A program made the translations under genes and the position numbers. The notes beneath the pieces were generated by a model. It made no database searches and was not told where the DNA came from. It was given only the letters and a program-made list of their open reading frames with translations. 64,000 nucleotides of DNA, taken from contig NC_088304.1 of NCBI RefSeq assembly GCF_032854445.1, positions 24,661,513-24,725,512 of the forward strand, written 5' to 3'. The DNA is from Liolophura sinensis. Lineage: Eukaryota; Mollusca; Polyplacophora; Chitonida; Chitonidae. Shown piece after piece: positions 43,357 through 56,600 of this stretch (positions within the stretch are counted from its first letter, which is position 1; the number at the start of each line of letters is the position of its first letter).

Positions 43357-45479
43357 TCTGGGCCATGTGGACTTCTATTGGCAGTTTATCATCTTGACAG
43401 AAACACCAATGATCAGGTTTAAGGTCTTCTCCTCCAGAGCAATGCTGGGTCAAATCCTGGGAAGAAACCTGAGGTTAATTACGGCAAACCCTCATCAGTC
43501 ACCTCAGAATCTTTCCTAGCCAAAGCTATGATTAACTGGAGATCTGACTGAATGATTGATTGGTGTAAAATGCCATATTTAAAGGGATACAGAATCACCA
43601 CTGATTTGCTGATGTGAGACTCTTCTATTGCTGAAGGGGAAAAAAAGCCACTACTGTGTCATGTGACCTGTCAGACATGTTATTCAGAGCAGAAGAAAGA
43701 TGGAGCAAATTGAGGAGGTAAATTGTGAACATAGAAAGTTCCTGAAGAAAATGGGTGTTGGTAGCTGAATGCTGACAAAACTTGTTTAACATTTTTCACT
43801 AATCACATGATACAGTAGAACTGTTTACACCTTCAACAAGAAGAGTACTACCTCAAAGTCCTCTATAGGTAATGGTATACCATGAAATAATTGCAAATTA
43901 AAGAAATTCAAAAAACACCTGGTATTCAATTTTCACAAACGTAAAAATTTATTCATGAGAACAGAATGAATGACAAGCTCGTACAGTAAAATTGAAAAGT
44001 GATGTAATTATCGTATTTTTTTTACAAATAACTGATTCTCTTTCACTCTGCACAGCTTGTTGTACATCAATGCTGGCATTTTCTCCATCCCCCATCTTTC
44101 CAGTCCATGCAGATCCATTTAACAGATTGATATTTTCGGTAGGAAAATGAACTAAGCAGTTCAGAATTACATCAGTACTGGAGTTCATCAAGATCTCAAC
44201 AGCTTCCCGTATGAAAATTAGCACTCCTATTTCATACCTTTATATAATGATAATTTTACCCACATTCCTAACACAGGGTGCTATATACGTCAACATTTCT
44301 ACCTGTGCAACATTTCTACCATTGCCAATTCAGATGATGATTTCGAAACAAAGAAGTACTTTCCAACATCAGTATCTTGAACATATTGTTCTGTTATCCT
44401 CTGTATACTACATTTTTGAACATCAGTGAAATTCTTGATATAATTGCATGTATACATGCACATTTAAATAGGTAACACACAATTCTATGGCTATTAACCA
44501 ATTTGGATGGTCACGCTTGACATCAGATCTAACGGAGTCTGTAAAAATGGTGTCACAGAGACACTCAATTCACGAAACACTCAACTCCTCAAATTATATT
44601 AGCAAATTCTGTTACAGAACTGTTCACTGAAACTTTTATCATGAACATTCATGAAAATGCACAGTACCAAAAAAAATATATGAGTTAACATTAATTCAAC
44701 AGGAAAAAAAAATGTTTATTCATTGCCTTCCAAGCCACTTCTTTAAACACAGGTTTAGCCACAGCATCTTTTCTTTACTACTTCCTACCTCACAAATGTC
44801 AAATCTTATCTCATGCATTTACTCTTGCTATTACACCCTTCTTTTCATTTTATGACACAAAGTCCCTGTATTTACCTCAAATCCAATACTTGCACAAAAT
44901 GATCATGTGACCAATAATTTTTCTCTGCAGTGAAATACTGATATCACCGTTAGTCACAAATTATTAGTCCCTTAAAAAAAAAAAAATACAATTTTAAGCC
45001 TTTGGCGACATCAATAAACTTTTTTTTGTTTTATGGGCTGAATGAATCTTTTTTCAATGTGTGAAGAGGGTATAAAACAAACAAATAAAACTGAAAGAAT
45101 TCTTGGGAAATATGGACTGTCCCAGCAAAATTTTTTCACTTTAATAGGTATTTATGGGATTGGAAAAGCCTTGAAAAACAGCAAAATCATAAAAAACAGC
45201 AAGATCGGACAACATAAAACGGTGGATTCACATTTTTCTCCCCCTCTGTTTTTGGATTTTTATTTAGTTGAAGCCCACCCGTAAAACACAAAATAAGACT
45301 GGTGTTGCCTTAAGGAAAACACCAGAGCAGTTATACGTCCGTCACATTTATATTTTTCTTTCAATACACAGATAACAAGAAGTGTTATGTTATAATGAGT
45401 TGATGATTAGTATACAAGAATGTAGCGAGGGCTGTACAGAGAGGACACCAATTTACCGGAGATATCACCTTAAAAGGGT
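43357..45479. other. Downstream of PRPF19; possible distal 3' UTR
   Basis: No coding signal. TTTATT (AATAAA on the minus strand) at about 43948 and 44716 could end the PRPF19 transcript, which would give a long 3' UTR. Otherwise AT-rich DNA. Confidence 0.4.
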
Positions 45480-46080
45480 GTCCACATCACATGCTAGTGG
45501 AAACACCATTTTACACGATGGGATGATGCTATATTGAAGATGACACCACTTACATGTACATACTGTATGACACTGCTTTATAAGTTTTCAAGCCAAATGC
45601 CAATGGTTACACCATTTTACAAGGGATAACACCATATGGAAGTGGTGAAACCATTTTACAAAGGATAACACCATATGGAAGTGGTGAAACCATTTTACAC
45701 ACTGCATATCAATGCTTCATATGTTGTCATGCCAAAAACTGACTGTTACAACAATTTACACGGGATTACACCATACAGAAGTGGTGACACCATTTTACAC
45801 ATTATAACACTTTCAAAAAGGTGTCCCAGCCAAATGATGACGGCAGCAACATTTCACATGAGGTACCAAATTATCTCTGTGTGTATACAGGTAGGACACC
45901 GTCATATAAAGTGACAACACCATTCACATAAGATAACACCATGTTCAAGTGCCAAAACCTTTTAACATTTGACAACATCATTTACACCATATAATGTTCT
46001 TCAAATACATATGGTACCGTTATTAAGGGTAGCCAAACCATATGTAAAAGGCCATAACATCATACACTATGTCAGACCTG
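45480..46080. repeat. Degenerate ACACCAT-rich tandem repeat
   Basis: Repeated ACCATTTTACA and AACACCATATGGAAGTGGTG words through 600 bp. A nearly exact 39-bp unit is duplicated at about 45612-45690; the rest is decayed. It lies just 3' of PRPF19 and may be part of its 3' UTR. Confidence 0.75.
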
Positions 46081-46414
46081 AGCATGGCCTAAAACGGCCT
46101 GTTAAGATTTTCACAATAGCCTACGAACAATCTTAAGAACCCAATTCTTGTTATTTTGCTCTTGGAAATTCTGGGTCTGACATTAAGGACTGAAACTCGC
46201 TGTGTAACTGTGTATTTCCTCCACAGACAAACGCATTACAATGTAATATACTCACATCTTTTACAGGCAGTAGCAAGATCATATGACATGGCAAAATCAT
46301 GGGCTGCTCAAGTGATGCCACGTCACCAAACAGGTTGGTATGCTATGTTATACCTCTTCCAGCCACTGTACCAAACACCATTATACCTACATTTTACATA
46401 CAGCCTGGTGAACC

Positions 46415-47642
46415 TCACTGGAGACCGAAGAACTTGACAGATCTATCCATGCTGGAGGAGGCGAGGAAAGTGGCGTTGTGTCCAAACTGCACACCAGTGG
46501 CCAGAGCAGTGTGGTCGTTAAACATGACCAGGTCTTGCCACTGCTTACACAGGTACACTCTGAAAACACGCAAAAACAGCATTCAGATTTACTCATTTAC
46601 CTTGACGTCAGCTGCCCAGTATTTTCTCAAAGCAAGAGCTTCCTAATTCTTCTTTTAACCTGAACTGATGTGGTCACAGAATGAACCTCCACACAAATCC
46701 AGCAACCAATGAAAATCAAGGAATTCATAAAATAAGCAAAACTTATCAACAGACCAGGCTGGCTTTCAAATTTCCCATAAAATGATTCAGCACAGGGCAC
46801 AGGATTTTATGCATACGTGTCACTATAAAGAGTGGATGATTCATGTGCATATAAAATTTAACTGCTAATGACATTCGATATTCGACCGTATCCATCCAAT
46901 TCTGTTTCACATCAAACATTATCTAACAAAGATCCATGGGAATCTGCAGGAGTAAGTGCTTAGAGTTTAATGTCGTACTTGATCATTTTTCAATCATGTG
47001 ACGATGGAGTCCTTAGAGGGCATGTGCCTCCTTGTTGCAGGATGGAATTGCTTCACTGAGATGACTTACCAAAGACAAGCAAGCCGCCCCACCCCAGCCA
47101 TTATACTGACACGAGTCAACCAATCCCCTGCTGAATGTCAAGCGAGGAAGTTAAAAGTTCCTGTTTTTAAGGTCTTAGGTGTGACCGACCCAGGATTGAC
47201 CCTGGATCTACCACTTCCCGAAGTAAACACTCTACCAACTGAGCTATCGCGGCCGGTCCAGGAAATTTGCATGAGCAACAATTTAACACAAATGTTTGAA
47301 CTGTGTCTGTCTTACCTCACGTCTGTACCTGCCACAGCCAGGTACGTACCACTGTGGTCAAAACACAATGACCTCACCTGTAATACACAAAAACAACAGG
47401 ATTACTCACAGTAATCGATAGTCATCAATAATTTCATTAAATTTATCACCAACCATAAATCACCTTTGAATGAAAGAATGAAACCTTTATTTAAAGAGGG
47501 TGGCTCTGTCAAATTTAACAATTTGCTCTTCCCAGAGGCTCTCCATAACAATACATGAACACTAAGCAAGTACAAACGGTATATACAAGTCCATTTTTTA
47601 AAAACATGAAAACACTCAATAATACATCACTACATATATCAG

Positions 47643-47676
<34 letters not shown>

Positions 47677-50600
47677 CTGGTTGAAATAATTTCACAAATA
47701 ATGTGACTGAAAAGCCGACAGTGATGGTGTTGTTTTGATTAGACATTCTAAACTGTTTCAAGCAGAACAGCCCACTACTGTAAAACTTTTTATCGTTTAT
47801 TTATTTATTTGACTGGTGTTTTACGCCGTACACAAGAATATTTCACTTATACGACGGCGGCCAGCATTGTGGTGGGTGGAAACCGGGCTCAGCCCGGGAG
47901 AAACACACAACCATCTGCAGGTTGCTGGCAGACCTTCCAGCATGAGCTGGACTTGAACTCACAGCAGCTGCATTGGTGAGAGACTCCTGGGTCATTGTGC
48001 TGCGTTAGCGCGCTAACCAACTGATCCACGGAGACCCCCCTTTTTTATCGTAGAGTTATACTTATCAATATGAAAGTTGTTAACAATTAATGTCAGAAAC
48101 TTACTGCGCACAGCCGTTTAATACAGTGTTGACTATCATGCAATGATTTAAACATAAGACAAATCATACAATATCTGATGCAATCCGAAATTGGCATCCA
48201 CTGTAACTCAAGGATAACTGGAGCTGTAAAAGTATGTATTTTACAGTCCAAAATAATTTTAGCTCCTCTTTTTTTAGGCTTAAATAATTTGTCAATAAGT
48301 GACTGTGGACAAGTTCCCCATACTGAACTACAGTAAACAAAATGTGGCAAAATCTGCTAAATGATATGAAGAAATCACACCAGATTTACAATAAATCACA
48401 TGTTACTGACCAACCAATCAAGCTACTGTACTACAATCTGCAGAGCAGGGTGAATAGCCAGCCAAAAATTCCATGTTAATAGGTTGTTTACTGTATTCAT
48501 TGTTCTGTTGTCACACATTTCCATCAAAGTTTATTAATATCCAAATATAAAGACAAACTAGCCAAGTAAAGTAAGGCCACCTGAAAGCTTTGCTCACTCT
48601 GATCATTCATGAATGGCTAACAAAGCTTTAATGAGCAAAATAATCAAGAGTCTTAGAATGTCGTTAACATCATTTAAACAATGTAATTGCATATCTTCTT
48701 CAAAACTTTGCTTTTACAAGGAATTACATGTTACAAAGATTTACTGCGACGAAATTTTGTTCTTACCTCATATTTGTCATCTAGCTGTATCGTCTTGAAG
48801 TTCTTCAGTTTTCTCAAATCCCACAACTTAACAACAGCATCTTCAGCTGAGGTGGCCAGATAATAACCTGTCAATCAAACCATGACAACATGAAATGGGC
48901 GGAGTATAACCCACATGATTTGCCATCAAAACCATGGCAACAAGAGCAGAGGCCATAACATATAAGTACAGCAACCTGAATCACATTATAATGATGTGAA
49001 ATGGGTGGGGCAAAACAGAAGAGGAGTAATCTTCCAATCAAACGATGACAACTTGAAATGGGTGGAGTAAAACAAGCACAAACTGCCATCAAAACCCTGG
49101 CAACAAGTGTAGAAGCAATAAAACAGAAAGTACAGCAACCTGTCAATCACACCATGACAACATGAAGCAGGCGGGCCAACAGAAGCTGAGTAATCTGCCA
49201 TCAAACCATTGCAACACCAAATAATGGCATGAGATGGAAGCAAAATAGCTTTCGATCAAGTGGAGCAAAAATCACAAATCTGTCAATCCAAAATAGCCTG
49301 GTCAGCACAAAATGAGTGTGGTAAAGCAAAAACAAACTGTGAATTTATCTACTGTTTTTGTGCCGCCTGTAATTTTGGGAGGCCTGGGCAAAAAGACCAA
49401 ATTGTAAATTTCTGAACTTGACCTCCACGACCCACACGCAGATTTATTTGTCTGATTGGAATCTGACGCCATTCTCAAGAATATTTCACTTAAATGTATG
49501 TGACACCATCCAGCATTATGGTGGGAAAAAAACTGTGATGAGCCCAAAAGAAATCCAGGACTAAGCTCAGGTTAGACCTACCCACATTCAACATGCAGAT
49601 ACAATTAACCGCTACAATAATATTTGAACACAACATGTTTATTATTTCCTTAATATGTGATCAGACTGCCCTGTATATCAGCCGTCCCTAAGCTGACCTC
49701 TGACGTCCTCAGTTTGACCCGAGGTTTCACGGCCAGCCACCTGGACATCAAATGACACGCAAAGGCACTTCATCATCTCTATATAGGGCTCATATTGAGT
49801 GAATTCTGCTTTATTGCTCTTTTTTCAATCAGGAATTTTGACTCTGTACCGTGACTCCCGTTCTTAAAAGCACATTGGTTGTTTGATGACCTCTATCACA
49901 CTGAACTGGATCCCAGGTTCTGGTAGGAAGTCTGTTAATGCCTTAGTATGTTTGGATTTATTTTATTTTGATTGGTGTTTTACGCCGTACTCAAGATATT
50001 TCACTTATAAGACGGCGGCCAGCATTGTGGAGGAAGGAAACCGGGCAGAGCCAAGAGGAAACCCACAACCATCTGCAGGTTGCTGACAGACCTTCCCACT
50101 TGCGGTAGTATGTTTGGAAGAAAGTTTTACTTTCAATGCTGCTGCTTCTGCTTTTAAGCTCAAAATGTTAATACCACAAAAACCCATGACCCACTGTTGC
50201 TACACTGCCAATTTTGCTCCAAAAAAAAAGGTAACTAATCTCCTAATCTCTGTTAATTGCTTCATCAGTATCTCACCGTTCTCGGAGAAGGCAATGCTGG
50301 TAATCTGCCCGCTGTGGCCGGGGAAGTTGGCCACGTTGATCCGCTCCTTAAGATCCCAGATCTTCACCATGGCATCCTCTGTGCCCGTCCCAAAGATCAG
50401 ACCGTCAGGGTGGAACTGGGCACATGTCAGCGCCGGCACTGTGCACACAAAATCAAACGTGATTTTTTTACAGTAATGACAAATATAACACCATTTTATG
50501 GCTGAATATCAATGATGACCACTGGTTGCCAGTTCAGGGATCTATTTCCTTACTTGATTGGCCTACCTCTTAAATTCCCTACTCAACAAGTTTTCACTTA

Positions 50601-53600
50601 GGATGTTTTAATCAGTTAGATGTGTGGATGAAAAAAAAATGCCTTGTAGCAAGAGCACTCACAAGGTAAAAATAAAAAATTTTAACTGATTACTGTTGTG
50701 CTAAATATGTCATAGATCTAACATTAATACAATGCATGTACACTTGTAGACGCTCAGATAAATGATAGCAAAATTAATGACTTTTGTGAATGTCTACAAA
50801 ATATTCCAAATTCATGACTTTATTCTAGGGCAATTCAGGAAAAAAAAACGTTTTTTTCCATGACTGTGGCAGCCCTGCGTACTCACCATGCTGAGAAGAT
50901 GTGTCTGAGACTTTAGACAAAACACGACCAGTCCTGATGTCAGAGAACGCCCAATTCTGAAAACACAGATGAGAAAAAAGTTCATACAGGATGTCCCAAC
51001 TCTTGGTTTATAACCAAGGGGAGATAAGTACATATAACAGTTGCAGGTGCCAGTGATTTTGTTGCCAAAGTGCATGTGCTAGAAAAACAAACAGTAAGTG
51101 ATGGAAGGAGAGAAGGAGAGAGGAAGCAATGTGGTACTAGCAATGCACCTCTAGTAAGTTTACTCTCCATTAAAAATTCTAAATTAGGACTTAGAATCTG
51201 TATTTAACAGCACTGATAAAAAGTCACCTAGAAATAAACTCCATAAAATATGTATGGTATGTGATTAAGAACGTGTATGACAAAAACTGCTATTGTCTAT
51301 GACCCTTCACCTTTTCATACATCAATCAAAACTGACATTGAACGTTTGTTCTGCGAGTTGAGCTTGAACTTTACACAAAGTAATTTGGATTATTTCTTTT
51401 CAGGGTTCGTACAGGTATATGAAAATGAAATTCAAGGAGTTTTCCAGGAGTTTTTTTGTCATTTGCAGGGCTAGTTTAAACATACCATGTTGCAAATTAT
51501 AGACTATATTTGAAGTCTGAATTATAGATGCTTTAATTTGCTTGCATGCATGCATGTATATTGAATAGTATCCTTGTTTTTGTACGAAATATTTGCCCTT
51601 TGTCTCTGTAATGTGACACATTCTTTGACCCGGCTCAGTATTTGTCTCAGTAAATGAAAGTGTTTTTTTTCAAGCACTTTCAAGGAGTTTCAAGGACTGT
51701 GCGCACCCTGCATGTATAGGAGATAACGAAATCCCCAGTTGATAACAATGCACTGGGCCATCTACCACACGTAACCAAATACTGTGACTCAAGTTTCACA
51801 AACAGGGTGTACCACTACTACGTCAAACGTAACTAACGTAAAACAAAAAAAAACACGATTACAGTCAGCTTTGCTTTTTGATGATATCTGAGAAACCATT
51901 TCGACCATTAAATATTGAAAACAGGTCTATTTACTTATGATTTCAGCTTATATATGTAGTGATGTATTATTGTCTGTTTCATGTTTTAAAAATATATATA
52001 ATTGTGTATGCTGTTCACACGTGAGTATGTACTATTATAAACGGCCTCTGGGAAGAGCAAACTGTACATTTTGACAGTTACCTTATTTAAATAAAGGTTT
52101 CATTCATTTCACTCATTCATGTAAGTGACAGCTTCTCTAGAGAATGGACCCCAGAGAGCTGCCTGCCTTACCGTATCTGCGGACGAGCTGAGGAGATAAT
52201 CCCCAGTGGCGTGGAGACTGATGCCCGTGACCGGGGCCTCATGGGCACGGATGATCTGGGCACATTGGGCTGTCTGTATGCCCCAAACTCTGATTGTACA
52301 GTCAGGGGAGGCCGAGAACACAAGCTCCTGTACACAAACCAAAACTTACATTAAAACATATAAACCCTATATGACTACTGGAATTACACATATTTTGTTC
52401 TGGGTACAACAAACATTCAGGAAATTTTTAACAAGTTTATTTGCCCTTATCATTTCAGCTTTCAACGAATAAAACTGAAATATCTAGAAAAATATCTAAA
52501 AACTGATAAGCGCACATACCTCGTCCGGGTGATATATAACACTGGTGACCTTCTTGGTATGACCTTTGAGAATGGCCATGACCTGTTCTGTGTCTTTGTT
52601 GAACACCACAGCGTTCTTGTCATTACCACCTGGGGAAGAAAACAAACTTGTCAATGGAGTAACGTCTGTGAGCTCTGAACACTTTTGGGCAATGATGGAA
52701 AGATTCTAAATAAAAATCTGAAAACTATTGCACAGTGGAGAATCTCAACATAGGCTGAAACATATGCCTTAGGCAGCTTACCAGAAGGCTTCATTCACTG
52801 GATGAGAACTATCACAATTACCACACCCAGGGGATTTTAGGCATTCAACAAATACATTCGGACACTTTTGGCTTTTAACAAATTAAATAACATTAAGTAA
52901 AGAAACAAATAAAACTGATGTTTTCTTTATGCAATAACAAATTCAAGCCCAACAAAAGCCGGATAATATTCTCTGGATTATCCCTGCAAACTTTCTCCGA
53001 ACACGTTTGGACAAGGCTTGTCTTTCTGTTGAGGACTTCAGCAAGGAACTTTCATTGAGTCGTAAAATGGACAAGAAGAGTTGCAGGTTACTATTTGTCC
53101 AGTTTTACTCTCCAAACTGATTTCTATTGTATTACACAATATTTTCCCGATGAGATAATTTATTATCTGCCCCTGAATACACCCGAATGTCCACGACTTT
53201 ACCCTGATGTCAACATTCCTAAGATTCCCACCTGTGTACATCTCCACAACAAGGTGACAAGGTTATCAATAATGCAATTACTCAGTCAGGTTTAAAAGGT
53301 GAGGTTTACCTGTAACGATCTTGGCGGTATCCTTCAGGCAGACGTCCAGGGAGAGGATTCCAGGTATGCTGGCGCTGTGTAAACCCTGACAGTCAAAACA
53401 GGTCAGTTAGCATCTAGGTCTATATATCTGACTCAGGGTTAATGCTTTACACAAGAATATTTTATAGAGAGAACTTCATGTAAGATCACAAGAACAGCTA
53501 GCCAAGTGACATCAACCAATAAGTACCATCAAGCCTCCCACCTCTCTTCACCCCCGAGAAAAGCAGAAAGACACCTTGTCCTTAACTAGGACTGAACCTA

Positions 53601-56600
53601 CGCATCACACGTCCTAGTGACTTGGATAAAAATAAAAATTTATTTATTTGATTGGTGTTTTACGCCGTACTCAAGAGTATTTCACTTATAATACAACAGC
53701 CAGCATTATGGTGGAAGGAAACCGAGCAGAGCCGGGGGGGGGGGGGGGGGGGGGGGAAACCCACAACCATTCACAGGTTGCTGCAAGAGCTTCCCACATA
53801 CAGCCGGACAGGATTGTCTGAAAGACATCTGGCTTCTGTATGTACACTTTGCTGAAAGTTTGCTGGGTAAAAGTTGACATTTACTACTCACAGTATGTGT
53901 GGCCAGCTGTCTGTACTGTCTGATGTCATCCGTGGTGGCCAGGCCCTCTGGGACGGTTTTACCTCGCTAAATAATATGCAAAAAAAAATCCATAATACAT
54001 GTAGTATAACATATCACTAAGGTACATCTTTAGCTATTTTGATTTATTTATTCATTTGATTGAAGTTTTACATTGTGTTCAAGAATATTCAATCATTTTG
54101 TAAGAGCATGTGAGGTAAGTAACCAGAAATTTCGACTTGAAGGATGATTGAATGATTATGGCAAAATTTCAAGCTATCCTGGTGACGCCTAAAAAAGAGT
54201 AGTTAAAACCACCAAAAGCATGTGTATGTAGTCAAACTGATTTGCAAACTATAAAATCCAAAGTCCACATTGTTTCCCCTACTGATTCACTTATTGATCT
54301 GATTCATTTATTGATTTGATTCACTTACTGATCTGATTCACTTACTGATCTGATTCACTTACTGATCTGATTCACTTATTGATCTGATTCACTTACTGAT
54401 ATGATTCACTTATTGATTTCATTCACTTACTGATCTCATTCACTTATTGATTTGATTCACTTACTGATCTCATTCACCTGATGGAAGACTACCCCAATTC
54501 TTCAAGATTTTCAACCACGGCTGCGACCAATACTTCAATACATTTCGAGAGAACTATGTTGTCTCAAATAATTTGCACAGTTTAATGAAGTTTGCATCTT
54601 TAGTGACACAAACAAATCATTCTTAGCATCGTTTTCATAACAATTGTTTGCATAAATTAGTGCTTGAAAGTACATGCACTTTCCTCATCCAACGCTTCTG
54701 AGTGACACAGCGCACAAGGCTGACAGAACTATAGAGCCATAGTGTTTCATTTTGCCTGAAAAGACTTGATTTTCATCGGAAATCAGCTAAATCTATTCGG
54801 TTTCCACACTCTTTTGTCATTTCTCACCTTTTTACGTTCAGCTGTAAGCAAGGCTGCCTTGTCCAATAACTGAAATGTGAAAATAAACAGATAAGTCAGA
54901 CAAGCGCCTAATATACAAGTGGTTAACGTTGATCAAACTAATCATGAAGGGTTTTCCTACTGAAAGTGGACATAAAAGCTGATGTAAGTAATCCATTCAT
55001 ACATCGTATTGTATTTGAAGTGAAACTGGTGTGACATTTCTGCCTATATCAAATGTCATCAGAATTTACCAAAACACAAACAACTTCAACAACGGGTGAA
55101 GATTTACAGTTAATCAAATGGAACCTACACATAGATTTATACTTATACCTTAACTGTAAACGTTAAACAACCAAGTCAATCACCTGCTAATAACATTATC
55201 ACAAGTTATCTAGAGTGAAGTTTTACACAAAAACTTAAAGAGAGACGTAAATGTCACAGGGATAATCTCACTAACATCAATAGCAAGCTGACCAATCAGA
55301 AAGCCTGTTACATTTACCTTCTGTATGACCTCCTCACTCATGCCGGCTTCCTCCATTGGCTGTTGGGCCTTCTCTGGTCCAGCTTCTGCACCATATGCCT
55401 AAACAGAGACAGACAGACAATAAAATACAGGTTTCCAAATTTCAACCTAATAAGTCTATTTATACACACTAAATATGATTTAGAGCTTTTTTTTTCCTTT
55501 TTTGTTACACTTCAGTTTTAAGCGTTTCTCCCCTTTATTTTTACTGCTAAGTTCAAAAACAAAATACAACAAGGTTGCTCAACTGCAGCTGATATTAATC
55601 AAAATTTCAACGCCAGTACAACGAAATAAGATTGAACTGTAAAAAAAAAAAAAGTTTTCACATTTGGATAATGAAATATTACATATTAGGAAATTATAGT
55701 TCTGTAGGAGTCATATTCAAACTCTGACAAACATGATGATTTTGGGAATCAGCTATTGCCTTAGAAACAAATGTTGTCTGTTTTCACCACACAAATTGAC
55801 AAAAAAGGGGGATAACTCACGGGCTGAGGTGCAGCAGGAACATAGCCTGGAGCTCCGGCAGTAATACCTGCCTGTGGCTTGAGAGTGGCCAGAGCTGAAA
55901 ACAATAACACCAGCACACATGGTGAACGTACTTCAGGGAATGAATTATTATTTTCAAAATAAAACTGCACTTTTTGAGCCTCTCACCTTCATTACTAAAA
56001 CAAATTTGTATTGACCTTAATGCCATCTATCAGCATCTTAGGAGTTACCTTCTAATTTTGGGAACAACTTTTCTGCTTTTTTTAGCCAATACACATGTAA
56101 CTAACAGAAATACTCAGCTTCACTTTCCTCGCATTGTTTGTCCATCTAATGAACACATCCATATCTCTTCTCAGGAAGAAAAAGGTAATTTTTAGCTTTC
56201 ATCTCCACTGATATCTGTCGTAAATGTAAGAAAGATTACCGTACAACTGTGCCCTAGAGACAACATTTTCACAGTGCCTTAGTGCTGCGTGTAATGAAAG
56301 CGTTCCACTTACCCTCTCTGGCAGCTGTGACTTCTTTGGTAAGACGAGCGATGACACGACAAGCGGCGTCATGCTGGTACAGGGCGTGAGATAACTCTGT
56401 TAACACGGATAATAATCTCATTAGATATCAATGGCCTGGACACAAAACAGATGAAAGCTTTTTGCCAGTGTCAGTTAATAAGAGTAAACTGTTAATGGTG
56501 CTTATGTTTTTACTGCTCTGTATTTGCTGTTCTCTGAATAATACCAACAATATGGTGGTTGTGGCACTACTTTTCTGCTTCTTTACTCTAATCTCGATGT

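Noticed and set aside
48093-48350. Minus-strand 85-codon frame ([21 protein letters not shown]), reminiscent of the end of a LINE reverse transcriptase
   Set aside because: The peptide does resemble the post-catalytic part of non-LTR reverse transcriptases (Y-x-x-x-VWG), but only about 80 codons remain with no catalytic motif. I could not support an element with boundaries, so it is noted here only as a probable LINE scrap in a PRPF19 intron.
50257-50505. + strand frames at PRPF19 exons (also 52206-52472)
   Set aside because: Antisense shadows of well-supported PRPF19 WD40 exons.
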